Below, in pieces: positions 52,982 through 63,369 of a DNA stretch of 64,000 nt. Numbering within the stretch: the first letter of the stretch is position 1; every line of letters starts with the position of its first letter. Both the position numbers and the translations under genes were made by a program. The DNA is from Physcomitrium patens. Its lineage: Eukaryota > Streptophyta > Bryopsida > Funariales > Funariaceae. The notes beneath the pieces are model-generated. The model saw nothing but the letters and a program-made list of their open reading frames with translations. It ran no database searches and was not told the DNA's origin. The stretch covers positions 4,803,481-4,867,480 of the forward strand of contig NC_037259.1 in NCBI RefSeq assembly GCF_000002425.4. Direction: 5' to 3'.

Positions 52982-54303
52982 TGTCGTGTTGTGACATGAC
53001 TATATGGTGAAAATATGACAAAAAAATGATATTTTAATGAATATTCTATTATCATGATTCAACAAGCATTCAATATATTTTACAAGGCTTTTATAAAAGC
53101 CTCTAATCCTATTTTCTTCACTTAATAGCTAGTAGATAAAAACTAGTTAGTAATTTTACCTTCTAGGATGTAGTAACTTTTTTATTGCCTTAGAAAGGCC
53201 ATAAAATGGTAAAGAAAGGATAAAAAGGATAATTTATTAGCATGGTTGATACTAGGGTTAAGTTGAGGGTAGGATCGGGCTATAAAACCACTAGGATAGA
53301 TTAGATTGATATCCGGAGGTCGGCCGGATATGAGACAGGGTCGAAATCCGACCTCCAACCACTGAAACGGCCGCCTAGGGCAAAATACGGGGGTTTTTTC
53401 AGATCGGGTTTTTGGATCGAAGAGCTAGCTTCAAGTTCTTTTCAAGGTCACTAGTTTGATTTCATTAGGGTTTGTGAGGGGAGAGCAATCGCTGCTCAAA
53501 ATCAGTGTTTATTTTGGTGTTTCGGATTTTATATAAAACATTGATGGTTTGCATTCTCAATCGGTTTGTGCAAGTGGTGTAGCATCTATAGATCAAAATT
53601 TGGTATTGTCTTGATAGTTGGGTGTGCTAAGTGTATACAAAAATTTGTATTAATCTAACGATGCAATCAAGAGATATCTCGGTTTTAGTACAAAGGGTTG
53701 TCGGAAGTTGGCAGTGTAGGGTTGGATAGGGTTTTTGTGATATCTAAAGATCTACCAGTTGGATCGACGTAATTTTTGGCTTGGTAATAGAAGATTTGGA
53801 GATCAAGCGGCTATTCAATTTTGAGCTGGAGTTAACGGTTGACAAAGGGGAAATCACTTCTGGAGTTTCTACATCAAATTTCAAGGTTGCAGCCGAGTAT
53901 AATCAGTGCAGTTTTTGGGCGTTTTCTTGTAATCTGTAATTTGGATTGGGCTGAAATTTTCTGAGCATATAGAAGGCTTATATTGGTATTTGGGTGCAAA
54001 ATTTCACACTAAGTGGACGGTTGGATCAAAAGTTACAGCTTGTCAAAGCTCACTCGCTAGGGTTAGGGCTTGTTAAGAAAAACAAAAACAACTTAATTAT
54101 AAAAGAAATAAAGCAATTGGAATATTGTATGGTTAAAATGACTATGAGGAGTGTTTTTAAATACTTGAAAATTGATATTTCAATTATATTCTTCATACAT
54201 GGATAAAATCTATTAGGGTTTCTTTGTTATTTGCAAAAACATCTATACCTTCTACAACCAGATACCCAGTGTATACCCGAACAAGACAACACGTAATACG
54301 ACC
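52982..54303 (+). mobile_element. Solo LTR of the D superfamily inside element B
   Basis: It starts TGTCGTGTTGTGACATGAC and ends GTAATACGACC. The flanks CCGG (52978-52981) and CCGG (54304-54307) form an exact 4-bp target duplication. Removing the LTR joins the integrase tail (YRLHLP) to ESMKIHPVFHVSLLEPYK in frame. It has no internal region. Confidence 0.88.
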
Positions 54304-54307
54304 CCGG

Positions 54308-54600
54308 AGTCAATGAAAATCCATCCAGTATTCCACGTGTCTCTTTTAGAACCATACAAGACAGTGGACATACCAAGAAGATGACAAGCTCCACCTTCTT
54401 CTATAGAAGTGGACAATAATGAAGAGTTTGAAGTAGAAGAAGTCCTAGATTCAACGCGACGTCGAAATAAATTAGAATATCTTGTCCATTGGCGCGGATA
54501 TGGTATTAGTGAATGCACATGGGAGCCAATAAAGAATCTTGCAAATGCAGCAAAGGCGATGGAGGCTTTTCATCGATGACATCCATCAAAATCAAGATGA
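54308..54600 (+). pseudogene. Element B integrase tail and chromodomain
   Basis: After the solo LTR the pol frame continues with MKIHPVFHVSLLEPYK and then a chromodomain: EVEEVLDSTRRR, EYLVHWRGYG, CTWEPIKNL. Chromodomains at this position define chromoviruses and are thought to guide integration by binding modified histones. Stops near 54,382 and 54,577 fit loss of CGA codons. Confidence 0.88.
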
Positions 54601-54694
54601 AAACCTTCTTTATAAAAGAAACAACATCTAGGTAAGATAACAACCTACTTTCAATTCTTGTTCGTAGCTTCGTTGTAGTAGTGACGCTCAGGAG

Positions 54695-55117
54695 ATGGAG
54701 AACCAACAACCAGTGGATTCAACTCAAGAGCCTTCATTTGCTGACCTGTCGGATGAGACATTACGATTGTCACAACCTTCAAGACGACGTAATCGAGATG
54801 AAGATCTTCAAGAACGACATGTTCTTTCTTGAAAAGATGGCGAGATATAACGCGTTTGGTATCACGATTTGGGAAGGGACTCCCGATGTTTGGTGATTTT
54901 GCTAGAGGTAGGAACAACTCCTGATGGTGTTCCAAATATTCTATTCGAAGGAAGTTACGAAGGCCTCAACAATGATCAAATAACTGGGTGGTCTTCCCGC
55001 CCTGGTATGGGACACTACCGATGGTTGAAAGGTCCTATCAATCATCTTCGAAGAGAACAAAGATCAGAGTATGTGGTGAATACAATTCGTCGCATCATAG
55101 ATTTTCTCAACATATGA
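54695..55117 (+). pseudogene. Extra 3' ORF of element B, product unknown
   Basis: A 141-codon frame from ATG 54695 to TGA 55115-55117 lies between the chromodomain and the purine tract of the 3' LTR, where chromoviruses usually have no gene. It is broken by TGA (54830) and TAA (54848), both explicable as C-to-T changes of CGA and CAA. The N-terminal third is polar and charged. The rest is compact, with RVWYHDLGRDSR, LVILLEVG, GVPNILFEGSYEGL and RWLKGPINHLRRE. No signal peptide or membrane segment is seen. A counterpart occurs in element C (38111-38532) but not in A. I do not recognise a family. Confidence 0.7.
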
Positions 55118-55158
55118 TGATCGCTCCTCGTAGAACTTGTCTCTAGAAGGGAGGATAA

Positions 55159-55719
55159 TGTCACGGCCATAATCATGTAAGCTAATAATTACATATACAA
55201 ATAGGTAGAAGTAAGTAAAAGTAGGTAAAAGTAAGTTAATTCTATAATATTTAATATAGAAGCTTCTTAGAAGCTTCATAGATGTTGCTTTGACTTCATA
55301 GGTGTCTTTAATTGACTTTTTGGATTAGAAACGTGGTCAACAAGTTGGCCATGTGCCACACATGTTGTTAGCTTGAAGATCAAGCTAACTATGTGGCCCA
55401 CACATAGAAAAACTTGCCTTGTAAGTCAAGGCATGTGTCCTACAAAGTCAACACATATAGGAGGTCCTATAGAACGTCACCACGTAGCCTCTAGTTAGAT
55501 AGTATATACAGAGATAAGAGTGAAGGCTTCTTCACTCTTGTCAACTCCTTTCTTGCTTCTAGTCTAGTTTCAAGGGTCTCTAATTTTCTTGTCTTTTGGC
55601 ATTAGCCATTCCAGTTTCTATTTCAATATATATACTTGTTTATATATATTTTGTTACCTCTCTTTGAGTGAAGACTCACTTGTCTAAATTGTTTTTTCAT
55701 CGAGTTCTTGTCCTTGACT
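55159..55719 (+). repeat. 3' LTR of element B
   Basis: 561 bp, the same length as 39481-40041. It begins TGTCACGG and is followed by the target duplication CAAAC. Confidence 0.9.
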
Positions 55720-55724
55720 CAAAC

Positions 55725-56396
55725 TAAGAAAGAGCACTCTCAAAGAAAAGCTTTTTAATAAATCTAACTTAAGTAAATCCATTTTGGCATTTAGAAAGAT
55801 GTAACATTAAATAGAGTTTTATTTGTTCTAAAAACCCTCAAAATTTTGATCTTGTTCCATCAAACTTCTTTAGTATACTAATCTTTGTCTCTCTTATACT
55901 TGTAGTAGCAAGACTCTTTGGATACAATTTTGAATTTTATGTATTTGATTTTTTCAATTGTACAACTTTTTTGAACACACTTTGAACTTTATTATTGGCT
56001 TCTTTCATAGTAATAGGAATAGTGTTTCTCTTGTTCACTTTAGAAATATACAAGATTCCTACTTTTAGAATATTGACAAGCTTATGAAGATCTATAATAG
56101 TTACAAATTTATTTTTATTTTTGTTAAGAATAATATCTATATTTTTTTATAAATAATTGAAATAAATTCAAAAAACTAAATTAAAAGAAGGTATTTTGCA
56201 ACTTCTAATATTAAATAAAAATTTCTACAAAGAGAGATAATTGACTTTTTTTAAAGAAAAAAAAATTAATATTAGAAAACTAAATTGTTTGTTTAAAGGT
56301 GGATAGTCTGCAACCTTCAAAATTGAATAATAGAAGTGGCATAATCCATTAATTTTTAAAAAAAGATAAAAATAATAGCTAAGACTTTTTTCAAAT
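55725..56396 (-). pseudogene. Element A gag N-terminal remnant
   Basis: The minus strand matches element C gag at 32,000-32,520 (for example ATTATAGATCTTCATAAGCT against the ATIADLHKL coding region). It lies between element A's 5' LTR and the element B insertion. Confidence 0.75.
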
Positions 56397-56933
56397 TTTT
56401 AAGGATATGAACCTCAAAGAACTTAAAAATAAATATACTCTTATGTCAATCAAAAGACTAAAAAATCACTTAAAGATAGTAACATATTAAACTAGAATGG
56501 CTATTATGAAAGATAAGATGACTAGAAAGTCTTGAAATAAGACTAAAGAATAAAAATACATTGATAAGAGTAAAAAAGGCTTCACTTTTGCCTCTATATA
56601 TATTTTCTAACTAAGAGCTATAGTAGTATTCTATAGGACCTCCAACACGTATTGACTTTATTAGACACATATCTCAACTTGCAAAGTAAGTTATTTATAT
56701 ATACATCACATAGTTGGCTTGTTCCACAAGCTATTAACACATGTGATACATTGCTAACTTGTTGACCAAGTTTCTAATCTATTAATTAACTACAAATATG
56801 TATAAAGTCAAAGCAGTGTCTATGAAGCTTCTTAAATATTTTTTTAGAAGATATTATAAAATTAATGTATTTTTTATCTACTTCTATTTAATCATATATA
56901 TAATTATTGAAATAAATATGTATGTTCATGATA
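56397..56933 (-). repeat. 5' LTR of element A
   Basis: About 537 bp, aligning with 25652-26120 and with the LTRs of C. The outer end is the complement of TATCATGAACATA. The target duplication CTTTG follows. Confidence 0.8.
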
Positions 56934-57744
56934 CTTTGAGGATTGTAAAAAGCCCCTACTTTGAATTTGGATCTATTGCTAAGTTGTCAAAAAAAAAAAA
57001 TTGCTTAAATATGTATAACTTCTTATGATTATAGGTAGAGCTATAGAAGTACAACTTACATGTGTGATATTTCTATTTTTTGTATTTTTTTCAACATGAT
57101 GCATATAGGTTTCTAATACTAAAAGATTATTTATTTTCTTCATCTTCAAAGTAAACTTCATTACTTTTCTGAAATGGTATCAGTCTATCTTGAGAGTCTA
57201 AGACTCTCCTAATCTACAACAACATAAAATCCCATTACAAGATAAGATAAAATAGACTAGAACAAAACTGAACAAAACCAAACAGAATAGGACATAAAAT
57301 CCAAAACTATACAAATAGAAATAGAACAAAACAAATCTGAACATGAAGATGCAAATTCAAACTTTATTAAGAGAGAAGGTTAGAATCCATACATGACCAG
57401 ATGCCCCAAAAGAGCCCTAACCAATCCTATTTACACTTTGTTCTACTACCTTAGACTTTCTAAAATGTTCCTAAATAATAGACCCTACTTAGATAACTAT
57501 CTTAAATTCCTTCTAGAAGGTTCTATGGTAGGTCCTACCTAAATAACTACCTTAAATTCATTTTAGAATGTTCCATGATGGATCCTATGTAGTATACAAA
57601 CCTAATCTCAATTCTAAAAACTTCCATAATCTCTCAAACATAGTTCTTACTATCTATTTTTATGTATCAATAATACAAATATCTTATCTTTATCCTATTA
57701 TAGTTTTTTTTGCCTCCAAACTTGCTCTTTGATTTTATTAGTAG
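56934..57744. repeat. Repeat G, copy 2, middle part, with a ~540-bp insertion
   Basis: 56,934-57,170 matches copy 1 at about 14,350-14,580 (CTTTGAGG, GCTATAGAAGTACAACTT). From about 57,172 to 57,715 there is sequence absent from copy 1, including a TGGTATCAG string (57177-57185) and a roughly 50-bp unit repeated twice (57,483-57,583). Copy 1 homology returns at 57,715-57,744. The insertion may be a small LTR or other non-autonomous element. Confidence 0.5.
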
Positions 57745-57773
57745 AAATATATTATAATATGGTTTTTAATTGA

Positions 57774-57816
<43 letters not shown>

Positions 57817-59274
57817 AAAAATTAATTAAAAATATTTTAGCAAACTATCTTAAAAGTATAGATAATAGTAAAAAAAAAATAACATTGATAAGTGCTAATA
57901 TTATTTTTTTACAAAATGGGACTTTATTTATTTTAGAGTATTATAAATAATAAAAAATAAAATAGATAAAAATAAATATAAATATAAATATATTTTTTGA
58001 AAAAAAATAAGAATATTTTGAAGTAAAAATTACTATAAGAAATCATAAACTGATATCCAAAGAGGACCAATTATAAATCAAAGTCAAAATCAAACCTCAA
58101 GATACAAAACCACAAATCTATAATAATTCAACGATTCTTTGGATAATTAGAGAATAAGATTTGAAAGCAAAATTTAAGAGGATTATCTTAGTATTTGTTT
58201 TAAGTAATTTGAATGTATATTGAGGTTTTAATATGTATTTAGATATTTTAGATTTTTAGAAATAAGAAGGGACTCACATATTTAAAAAATTTATGGATAT
58301 TATAACAAATTTATAAATAAAATTTTATGAATTTGTTATTATGCTTGTCTTAATTATATTTTATAAATTTATATTTAATCAAATGGCTACATTGAAGGAT
58401 ATAGGAGTTTCATTGGATTAGGATCTTAGATATTTGAATTTTAAGATCAATGAAGTTTTTTATAAATTTGAAGAATCTACCAGTTTGATTGAAGTAAAAT
58501 TTTGTAAGAAAATCTTTGGCTTAGATATCTAAAATTTTGTCAATTTGAAGAAAAATTAAATGATTTACAAGGATTAATTGATGCATGAAGTTCAACATTT
58601 AGATTAGAGAAGGAAGACATCCAACATTTGAAAGTGTTAGAGGGTCTTTCTTCTAATTTATAAGTTTGATTATTTTCAAACTTTATATGATTGTTATTTT
58701 TTTAAAGAATGAAATGTGAAAATAATTTAGTTGAAATAAATTATTCAATTTATTGTTATTAAGATTTTAAAATAATTATAGGAATTAGATTAGAATTTAC
58801 TCGAAATTTATTTAAGATTTCATTAGGATTTTATTAAAATTTTATTAGGATTTATTTAGATTCTATTAAGATTTACTTAGGATTTTATTAAAATTTGTTT
58901 AATATTTTTTAAAGACTATATTAGAATTTTATTAGGATTTAATTAGGATTTATTATGATTTATTTAGAATTTTTATTTTTAATATTTTTTAAAAAAATTA
59001 TATTATTTCTTTATAGTTTTTATTTTTAACATTTAAAAGGATTTTATTTTTATTTTTTAAAGATTAATTTATGATTTCTAAATTTTTCCATTTTAATTTT
59101 TTTAAGACTTCTTTTGAAATTTGATTAATATTTGATTAAAATTGTTAAGCTTTAATTAAAATTTATTTAAGATTCTATTAGAGTTGTTGAGACCTTGTTT
59201 GTTGTAATTTCTTATTTACCTTCCTCAACTAAGTACTTGATGTATTTTCAAGCAAGACTTCACGTAATACAATA
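57745..59274 (+). mobile_element. Solo LTR of the D superfamily inside repeat G copy 2
   Basis: It aligns with the solo LTR at 27737-29130 (shared ATATCCAAAGAGGA and AGGATTTA-rich blocks) and ends CACGTAATACAATA. The flanks GTAG (57741-57744) and GTGG (59275-59278) fit a 4-bp duplication. Copy 1 has the uninterrupted site near 14,615-14,625. Its start is degenerate and an (AT)n expansion (57776-57811) lies near it. Confidence 0.65.
57776..57811. repeat. (AT)n microsatellite
   Basis: Pure AT run inside the solo LTR near its left end. Confidence 0.95.
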
Positions 59275-60789
59275 GTGGTGAATATCCACCATAGTTGCAC
59301 CACTTTGTATTAATCTAATATAGAATCATCACATATTTCAACCAACTTCAAAGAACTTTTTGGATAAGCTATTTAAAATTTAAAGAATTCCATCTAAAAA
59401 AAGAGGTCATTACAACCTCACTTGTAAATGTGTATTTGATTTTTGTACCATTGTATTCTTGCAAGAGGTACAAATTGTTGGTTCTTTTGATAATTTGCCT
59501 CACTTGAAAGTATATCTCTACAAAACAATAGAAATAGTTGATGCATCTTTTTTTGTCGAATTTATTAAAGTCAAATTGGCAATACTTATTCTTCTTCTAA
59601 AACTTCTTAAAGACTTTCTTTACTTAATATTTTAAGTAATTGGTGAATTCATATAAGTAAAAATGTTGCATGGATGTCATCATTTCTATGAGCAACCACA
59701 CACAAGTCAAAGCGATCATCATTATATTCTTCTTTTATCACATTACTACAATTGTAATTCTTAATTCCCTTAAGGTTGCATATTACTTGTTGAAAGCATT
59801 GAAAATCACATATTGTTCCACAAATCACAAAGATTAATCTACTTCTAGCTTGATACAATGTAAAAGACTACTACTAATAATCTCTAAACCATGTACCTTT
59901 ATGTATTGCCTCACAACTCCTTAAACCATCCTTATGCAATTCTATTCAATTTTTCACTTTTAAGAACTTAGACAAACAATACAACATATCATTTCATTTG
60001 TTTATATAAATAAGTCACTTCATCCTATTATATAATTTCTATTATTTAATTGCAAAGCTCTTCAAAATCTCTTCCAAAATAAAACTATGAAATAACTTCA
60101 TGCATTTACATTGACAAATAGGTCCTTCAATACTCCACACTTATCTATCCAACCTTTAACCAAGTACATTGTTCCATCTCCTAGAGTCCAACCAAAAACA
60201 ATTCATAATAGTTAGTATATGCTCTTCACAACCTTATACTTCCACTTTCCTAATTATTACTAAGTATCAATTGGCTTTGCACCTTTTAGAAATCAATAAA
60301 CAATAGTTTGTAAATTATTAATTGTTTAGTTCACCATTTGAGCCCATGCTCCTTCCAATACCAATTTTTCTACTTTGAAAAAATATTGTTGAATACTTAC
60401 AATTATATAAAGATATCTACTTCTTTCTTTTATACAAATCATCTTCAATTTCTCAATCCTATAGCTTCATGTCTCCAAACACAATCCTTTGATCCAATGC
60501 AAAAGTTGCTTCAAAGCTTGTAAAAAGAAGAGAGTGATGGATTTCAACTAAGAATGGAAAATAATAGTAGGTGCAAAGACAAGCAACTACAACACTTTAG
60601 TCAGTAGACCACAATCTATGTGGCAGACAAAGAATTGGTCATTGAGAATTCCCAAAGTTCCAACAAACCAGTTTATGGAAATACTCAAGGTTTCAAACAA
60701 TTTGCATTCTCCAAGTTCTTCAAATTCCCTACATTTCCTTCTTCATGACCAAGCAAAATATTTTTTGTCTTTTTATCTTATATCCAAGT

Positions 60790-60827
<38 letters not shown>

Positions 60828-60900
60828 AAATTAAAGTGAGAAGCATTTGTATGACATATTATTCTTGAAGTAAAAGGTTCTCAAGCAAAGGATTTTCATG
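59275..60900. repeat. Repeat G, copy 2, right part
   Basis: It matches copy 1 from about 14,620 to 16,270 (GGTGAAT.TCC, ACAAATTGTTGGTTCTTTTGA, TGGAAATACTCAAGGTT). The minus-strand product near 59,400-59,560 retains the same YLLQE..GTKIK-like stretch as copy 1. Two (AT)n runs (60796-60826 and 60908-60937) mark its right end. Confidence 0.65.
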
Positions 60901-60907
60901 CTAATAC

Positions 60908-60943
<36 letters not shown>

Positions 60944-61134
60944 AAATGTGTGATTTTTTCACAAGGAAGATATCATTTCTATTTAAATTAAGTTTCCACA
61001 AAACATTTCAAAACAAACACATTCACAAAGATAGTGGTTCAAGAACGTTCATGAAATACACACCAACTTTACCAATTCACATACAAAAACTTACATCCAT
61101 CCATCCACCCATCCACCTATGCCTTTGCTTCATG

Positions 61135-61723
61135 TCATCTGTAACAAATTAACATACACACCATCCTCCACTGTATATAGTTAAGAATAACAAATGAATG
61201 TCCAGGGAAGACCACACTGCATAGCATAACTTCCTCTGCCATCATCCCTAAAACACCCACGTAGATTTTCCCTCTACTGTTTACCTGTTCCAAATCGATA
61301 CTCGTTGACTGATTTTTAGGGTTAGGGTTGAAGTCCTCTTTCTTCCTCCTTAGGTGTGTGGATGGGGAGTGAGGGAGTTGCTTATCCAGCGATGAGCTAT
61401 GGAGGTGGGAGGCATGGGCGAGGGTATGAATTTTCTCTACCCATGTGGGTGTCTCTGACGGTGGGATGGTGGTGGGGATGCCCACCCAATGCGGCCAGAT
61501 CTGTAGACCTGGAAGACAGCGATGCCACCATGGCATTTTGTGGCTGCTGTGCTGCTGCTGTTGCATGTCCACAGCAGTCAGTGAGCCCCGACAAAATTTC
61601 GCCGTCCACAATGACGAACAGAGAATCTTGACAGCAAACGCTGCTCGGAAATCAGGGAGGGGCTTTGGAAAAGAGGACGGTGAGAGTACCGCATGGCTCA
61701 ACCCCACAATGCCAGTGAAGTAA
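61135..61723. other. GC-richer island with overlapping open frames, unassigned
   Basis: About 600 bases stand out from the AT-rich surroundings and are open on both strands: minus 61707-61135 (190 codons) and plus 61356-61631 and 61445-61723. None of the products shows a domain I recognise. The minus product is rich in Ser, His and Pro in the middle. It could be a first exon, a leader or a promoter island; GC-rich DNA has few stop codons, so open frames alone prove little. Confidence 0.25.
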
Positions 61724-63369
61724 TTGCTGTTCGGAGTGTGAGAATTCGATGACCGTTGTGTGATTGTGTTTGTGTCGGAATTTGGGCTTGCTTAATTTCT
61801 AAATATGGATCTGAGTGAATTTTAGTGGATATGCCGAATATTCCACTTAAGTGTGTAAAAATAAGTCTAGGAGACTGGATGGATTGTTTCCAGTGCGGTG
61901 AGTGTTGTCAACTTTTTCACAAATGTGAATTTGAACCTTACCGTCTCATAGTAGCAAGTTTTTGTACATTACTGTTATTAACACAACATGACTTGTTCCA
62001 ATTGATGGCAAGCATTGTTTACAACTCATGATCAAGCTATTGAATTTGGGTTAAATTGAGTTGTGAATTGAAGAGGAGGTTTTAACACGCCACCTAGATT
62101 TTTGAATTATCACTCCTTTCTATCAGTGGAAATTGTTATTTAAGTTGTACAGGTTGGAGGTTAATGTGGTTGGCTTAAGAAGACGGAACAAAACAGCACA
62201 AGAAAATATGACTGCAGAACAAGATATTTGAGTTACTGTGTATGAGTTGAAAAGGCAGTAAACTAGGTTGTGTATAAGTTCACTTAAAATCCACTTTCAT
62301 GTATTGATATGGTATGTAAACCTAGCATGTGAAAAATCTTCTAGTAAAACACTCGCGGTAATTTGCACGCCCATTCAGATAGCAAAAGAATTGCAGATCG
62401 ACAAAGAATATTACTGATGAGAATCACGAAACGAAGCAGAGGAATAGAGAATCTGCATTTCGCATTCACAAGTGAAAACGCACTGTGTATAATTAGAAAA
62501 TTGTATACAAAACCAATAGGAGCAGGCCTCTTCGTTAAGCCAGACTGTACTAAAAGAATTCCTAGAACATATGGCATGATCCTGAGCAGTCTGGCTATTA
62601 CTGTCAAGGCAAAAAATTTATAATGTTACAGTAACCCTCTCTAAGACCTACGGCAAATCAATGCCATTTGATGCATCTACTTAAGGTGTGACCAGCATCA
62701 ACCTAGTCTCATGGACCCCTGCAATATTCACACATAAACCACGTCAGGAACAAGTTAAAGGCCATCGTGTGAGCAGAAGAGACAAGTAGAGGACATCCAT
62801 TTAGGTTGAGTTCAGAATTGTCTAGTTGTTCTTCAAGCACGATGTTAATTCTAGCACGAATTCTACTAATTGCTGTAAAAGGACTGTAACATTTAGCACG
62901 AGATTGAAACAACAAAATAGGCTTAATTGGATTCAGGAGTAGAGGATTACCATTTAAAGTGAATCCGGCTTGTCTTGTTCAAGGCGATTTTTATCGGAAA
63001 AAAATGATAGATGTCCTGAATCGTACAGACGGGAAGCGTGTAGTTAAAATGCACGTAGGAGAATAAACCTGAGGCTCTCTGAGAGTAAACCATGCATGAA
63101 TGACCGTTCAAAGACTTCAAATGTCTTTGCATCAATGAATTTCGCCTTGAATCGAAACCTTCTACCTAACTATGTGAGCCTACCCACGTGCTAAGAGTTG
63201 CCCTTCTTGTACGCTCCCAGTGGACACTGTTGCACCTTTGTCGTTGGGCAATAAAAATTGGGAATGAGAATGTGATCGCAACATCTCACATTCTGAATGT
63301 CACTTGGCCTTCCCAGGCAATAGCAGCATCTTCAAATGACCTAATCTCTTCAAGAATAACCTAATCTCT
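61724..63369. other. Intergenic region, probably including the 3' UTR of the GT34 gene
   Basis: No convincing coding frame, repeat or RNA gene is visible. The part next to 63370 probably holds the 3' untranslated region of the minus-strand glycosyltransferase gene. Confidence 0.35.

Larger units (their letters stand above)
39481..55719 (+). mobile_element. Element B: best-preserved chromovirus copy, carrying two nested insertions
   Basis: The LTRs are 561 bp each (39481-40041 and 55159-55719), begin TGTC and end TTGACA or TTGACT. The target duplication CAAAC is exact (39476-39480 and 55720-55724). Joining the flanks restores element A gag as seen in element C (GGTGCAAACTAAG against the complement of CTTAATTTGCACC). 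Internal order: gag from ATG 40254, split by element D at 41190-49708, protease, RT, RNase H, integrase, solo LTR 52982-54303, chromodomain, extra ORF (54695-55117) and a purine-rich tract (55145-55158) before the 3' LTR. Without inserts it is about 6.4 kb. The LTRs differ at roughly two dozen sites, mostly transitions. More than a dozen in-frame stops and one frameshift make it non-autonomous. Confidence 0.93.
25652..56933 (-). mobile_element. Element A: outermost chromovirus (Ty3/gypsy) copy, split by later insertions
   Basis: A full-length but heavily decayed LTR retrotransposon on the minus strand. Its LTRs are 56397-56933 (5') and 25652-26120 (3'). The 5-bp target duplication CTTTG is exact at 25647-25651 and 56934-56938, and repeat G copy 1 shows the empty site (CTTTGAGG). 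Reading right to left: gag at 55725-56390, continuing at 39103-39475 and reaching the zinc knuckle at about 31,150-31,300; then protease, RT, RNase H (29173-29676), integrase and chromodomain (about 26,280-26,440). gag is interrupted by C and B, and the pol region by a solo LTR (27737-29130). Without inserts it is about 5.9 kb, some 0.5 kb shorter than B and C because the extra 3' ORF is absent. The coding sequence is AT-saturated and cannot be functional. Confidence 0.85.

Noticed and set aside
59264-59290. A primer-binding site after the LTR at 57745-59274, suggesting a second full D-type element
   Set aside because: The GTGGTGAATATCC that follows the LTR matches repeat G copy 1 (GGTGAATGTCC near 14,620), so it is flanking DNA and the LTR is solo.
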